Assembly (NCBI GenBank): GCA_022747635.1
Contig: JAKTNV010000024.1
Coordinates: forward strand, 2,294,001 to 2,358,000
DNA length: 64,000 nt
Direction of reading: 5' to 3'
Source of the DNA: Hetaerina americana
Lineage: Eukaryota > Arthropoda > Insecta > Odonata > Calopterygidae
The translations under genes were made by a program, and so were the position numbers. Within the stretch, counting starts at the first letter, position 1, and every line of letters begins with the position of its first letter. Shown piece by piece: positions 62,255 through 64,000 of the stretch. Under the pieces are notes generated by a model. The model saw only the letters and a list, made by a program, of their open reading frames with translations, was not told the origin of the DNA and did not search any database.

Positions 62255-64000
62255 GTACTGGCGCCTAATCAGGACCAGGGGGACGGCGTTGGGAATATTC
62301 ATTGCCCCATATTTATTCTATATCTGCGGCTTTTCCTTCACGTCACCCACTTTTCCCCTCGATGATGTGGATTTTTTTTTCGGCCCCACGGAATAAACTG
62401 ATTAAATTCTGATCCGTAATTGATGTCTCATAAATAACAAAAACATTTGTGAAGAAAGGTAGATTCTTTTAAAGTCATCCCATATTGTCCCTTAAAGTTA
62501 AACTTCAGTATCTCGGAAAACAACGTACGAGTATGTGGAAATCATTTTAATAACACTAAAATCATAAGCATGTATAATTACAACTAAAAAATTTCTTAAA
62601 TGTAAAAAGATATATTTGGATGAAATAATGTTCTCATGTGTATTAAGGATTCTCAAATGGAAATATGGGTTCATAGATATTTCATAACAGTGCTTGTTTG
62701 TTACGAAGAATATCAAACTTTCGTTGCGCGCCTTGTCTGCCGCATAATTCAAAATTTACTCGCTTTGGAGAAATATGCCAATTCATAAGGAAAGAAAATT
62801 ATGCACTCTTTTGTATATAATTGAAGGCCTTTTTCTTTGATTACGATTGACTTTTGGGAGGGATGTTAAACCAAGTCCAAAGGTTTTTTTTCTTTTAAGG
62901 GATGAGAGACGTTCTGCATGAATCTTACGCATTCTTTTGTTCCATTTTTTAAAATAACCATGAAAAAAGAATTCAAATGTACCGTAGTCACCAGAAAATC
63001 ACGCTATGCAAATAATCACTGATGAAACTGTCCCTCCAGAGATGCTAGATTATCATTTATCATCGCCTTAAAAGAACTTGAAAATGATTTTTTAGTTTCT
63101 CGGATTTTGGTACGACCAAAGTAAATAGGCGAAGGTCTCCGTCACATCAATCATTTTATTTAGAATAAACATTAAGTGAAAGGATATAGAAATAATTGGA
63201 TAATCGGTATGAAAAATGTTTTCGTGAGACGTAAAAGATCTTATTTTCTCCTATTAGAAGGTGCCTATTTGATATATAAATGATGGTGCCAAAAATTGCA
63301 TTAAAGAAGGGGAGAAGAAATTCCTATTATGCGGGTTCTTTAAGATGGACGAAAAGAGGTAAAAATAGAATCGGAAATACCTCTCACAATGTTATGACGC
63401 TGATCAGTAATTGATCCAGACGTAAAAATTGAACCAATTGAATTTAATCTGTTCTTTCACAAGATGTTCTTAAAGATTTAAAGCACGTATTAATTGCTCT
63501 CTACTATAGTATTACTTCATAAGTAAACTTAAATTATGAAATAGATATAAATATTCATCTAAACGATAAATAAAAGCCATGAAATACCAATAAATTTGAA
63601 ATATATCATAAAATATTTTAATTACCTGTAATTTAATTTTGCTTTTTAATATGAGAATATTTGCCACTGCATCATTCGATCTAAATTATTTCAATTAGTG
63701 AGTCTCCCTCAAAGTTGACCTAATTTTCTCAGTGAATGATTGCTGGATACCATGATAAACGATTGCGAAAGTAGTACCATGTTCGAGACTGAGATTTGCG
63801 TGGCTCAAGTACTTATTTTTTAAGGTCAGCGATTGAGAAACGGCATATACGAGCTTAATCTTGGGAATGGAATATGAGAGAATTCCAATATATTGCATTG
63901 GTTTCTTTGGGCCTGCCAGCACGGGCAGAATGGGCCATCATTTTTAATGTATTTAGAGAATTAGCTTTGCTTTTTTCATTTAGCTTCCAGCTAATGTCAC
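62255..64000 (+). other. Start of the next intron, nothing recognised
   Basis: AT-rich; short open frames (62498-62752 and 63695-63922, - strand) lack motifs. Confidence 0.5.

Noticed and set aside
61935..62396. 153-codon frame taken as one continuous coding sequence
   Set aside because: Only 62076-62254 looks coding. The sequence before and after is intron-like, and splice sites bound the exon.
1..64000. CRISPR arrays, operons, phage or defence islands
   Set aside because: No regularly spaced direct repeats with unique spacers and no runs of adjacent prokaryote-type genes; the window is eukaryotic.

Overview
The window looks like nuclear DNA of an arthropod, most likely an insect (inference from intron size, transposon types and base composition; the species cannot be named from the sequence). 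It is AT-rich, has no prokaryotic gene layout, and is dominated by intronic or intergenic sequence with dispersed repeats.

The best coding signal is a split gene on the + strand. Exons at 36873-36953, 47177-47239, 58405-58532, 59118-59253 and 62076-62254 have splice sites and reading frames that fit each other without a break. They encode part of one protein: an acidic helix-like start, a short Ser-rich optional segment, a Pro/Ser/Gly-rich linker with four adjacent histidines, and a helical coiled-coil-like segment. The gene continues past 64000 and probably begins before 36873. Its introns reach 10 kb or more. I do not recognise the family. A weaker candidate exon lies at 41022-41168. Some protein-like patches on the - strand (8811-8966, 10042-10233, 14191-15043, 15695-15928) may be exons of another gene or chance.

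Mobile DNA is the other main content. There is one complete mariner-type element with matching ends and TA target sites (7350-8262), whose transposase has lost its catalytic middle by internal deletion. A 3' stub of a different mariner lies at 21380-21627 and a decayed mariner remnant near 31662-32300. Two decayed non-LTR retrotransposons lie at 3950-4960 (- strand) and 37410-38710 (+ strand). At least four tRNA-derived SINE families are present: A (three copies, all +), B (one full, one partial), C (two copies joined to TA/CA microsatellites) and D (one copy), with two further weak remnants.

Layout: 1-8.3 kb AT-rich DNA with a foldback, a LINE remnant and the mariner; 8.3-16 kb possible - strand exons and SINE B; 16.3-17.3 kb a cluster of SINE A, SINE C and a 30-bp inverted repeat around an AT microsatellite; 17.3-36.8 kb mostly featureless with scattered remnants; 36.9-64 kb the split + strand gene, its introns carrying SINEs, a LINE and several GC-rich, strand-skewed islands. 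I found no CRISPR array, operon, defence system or canonical tRNA/rRNA gene.
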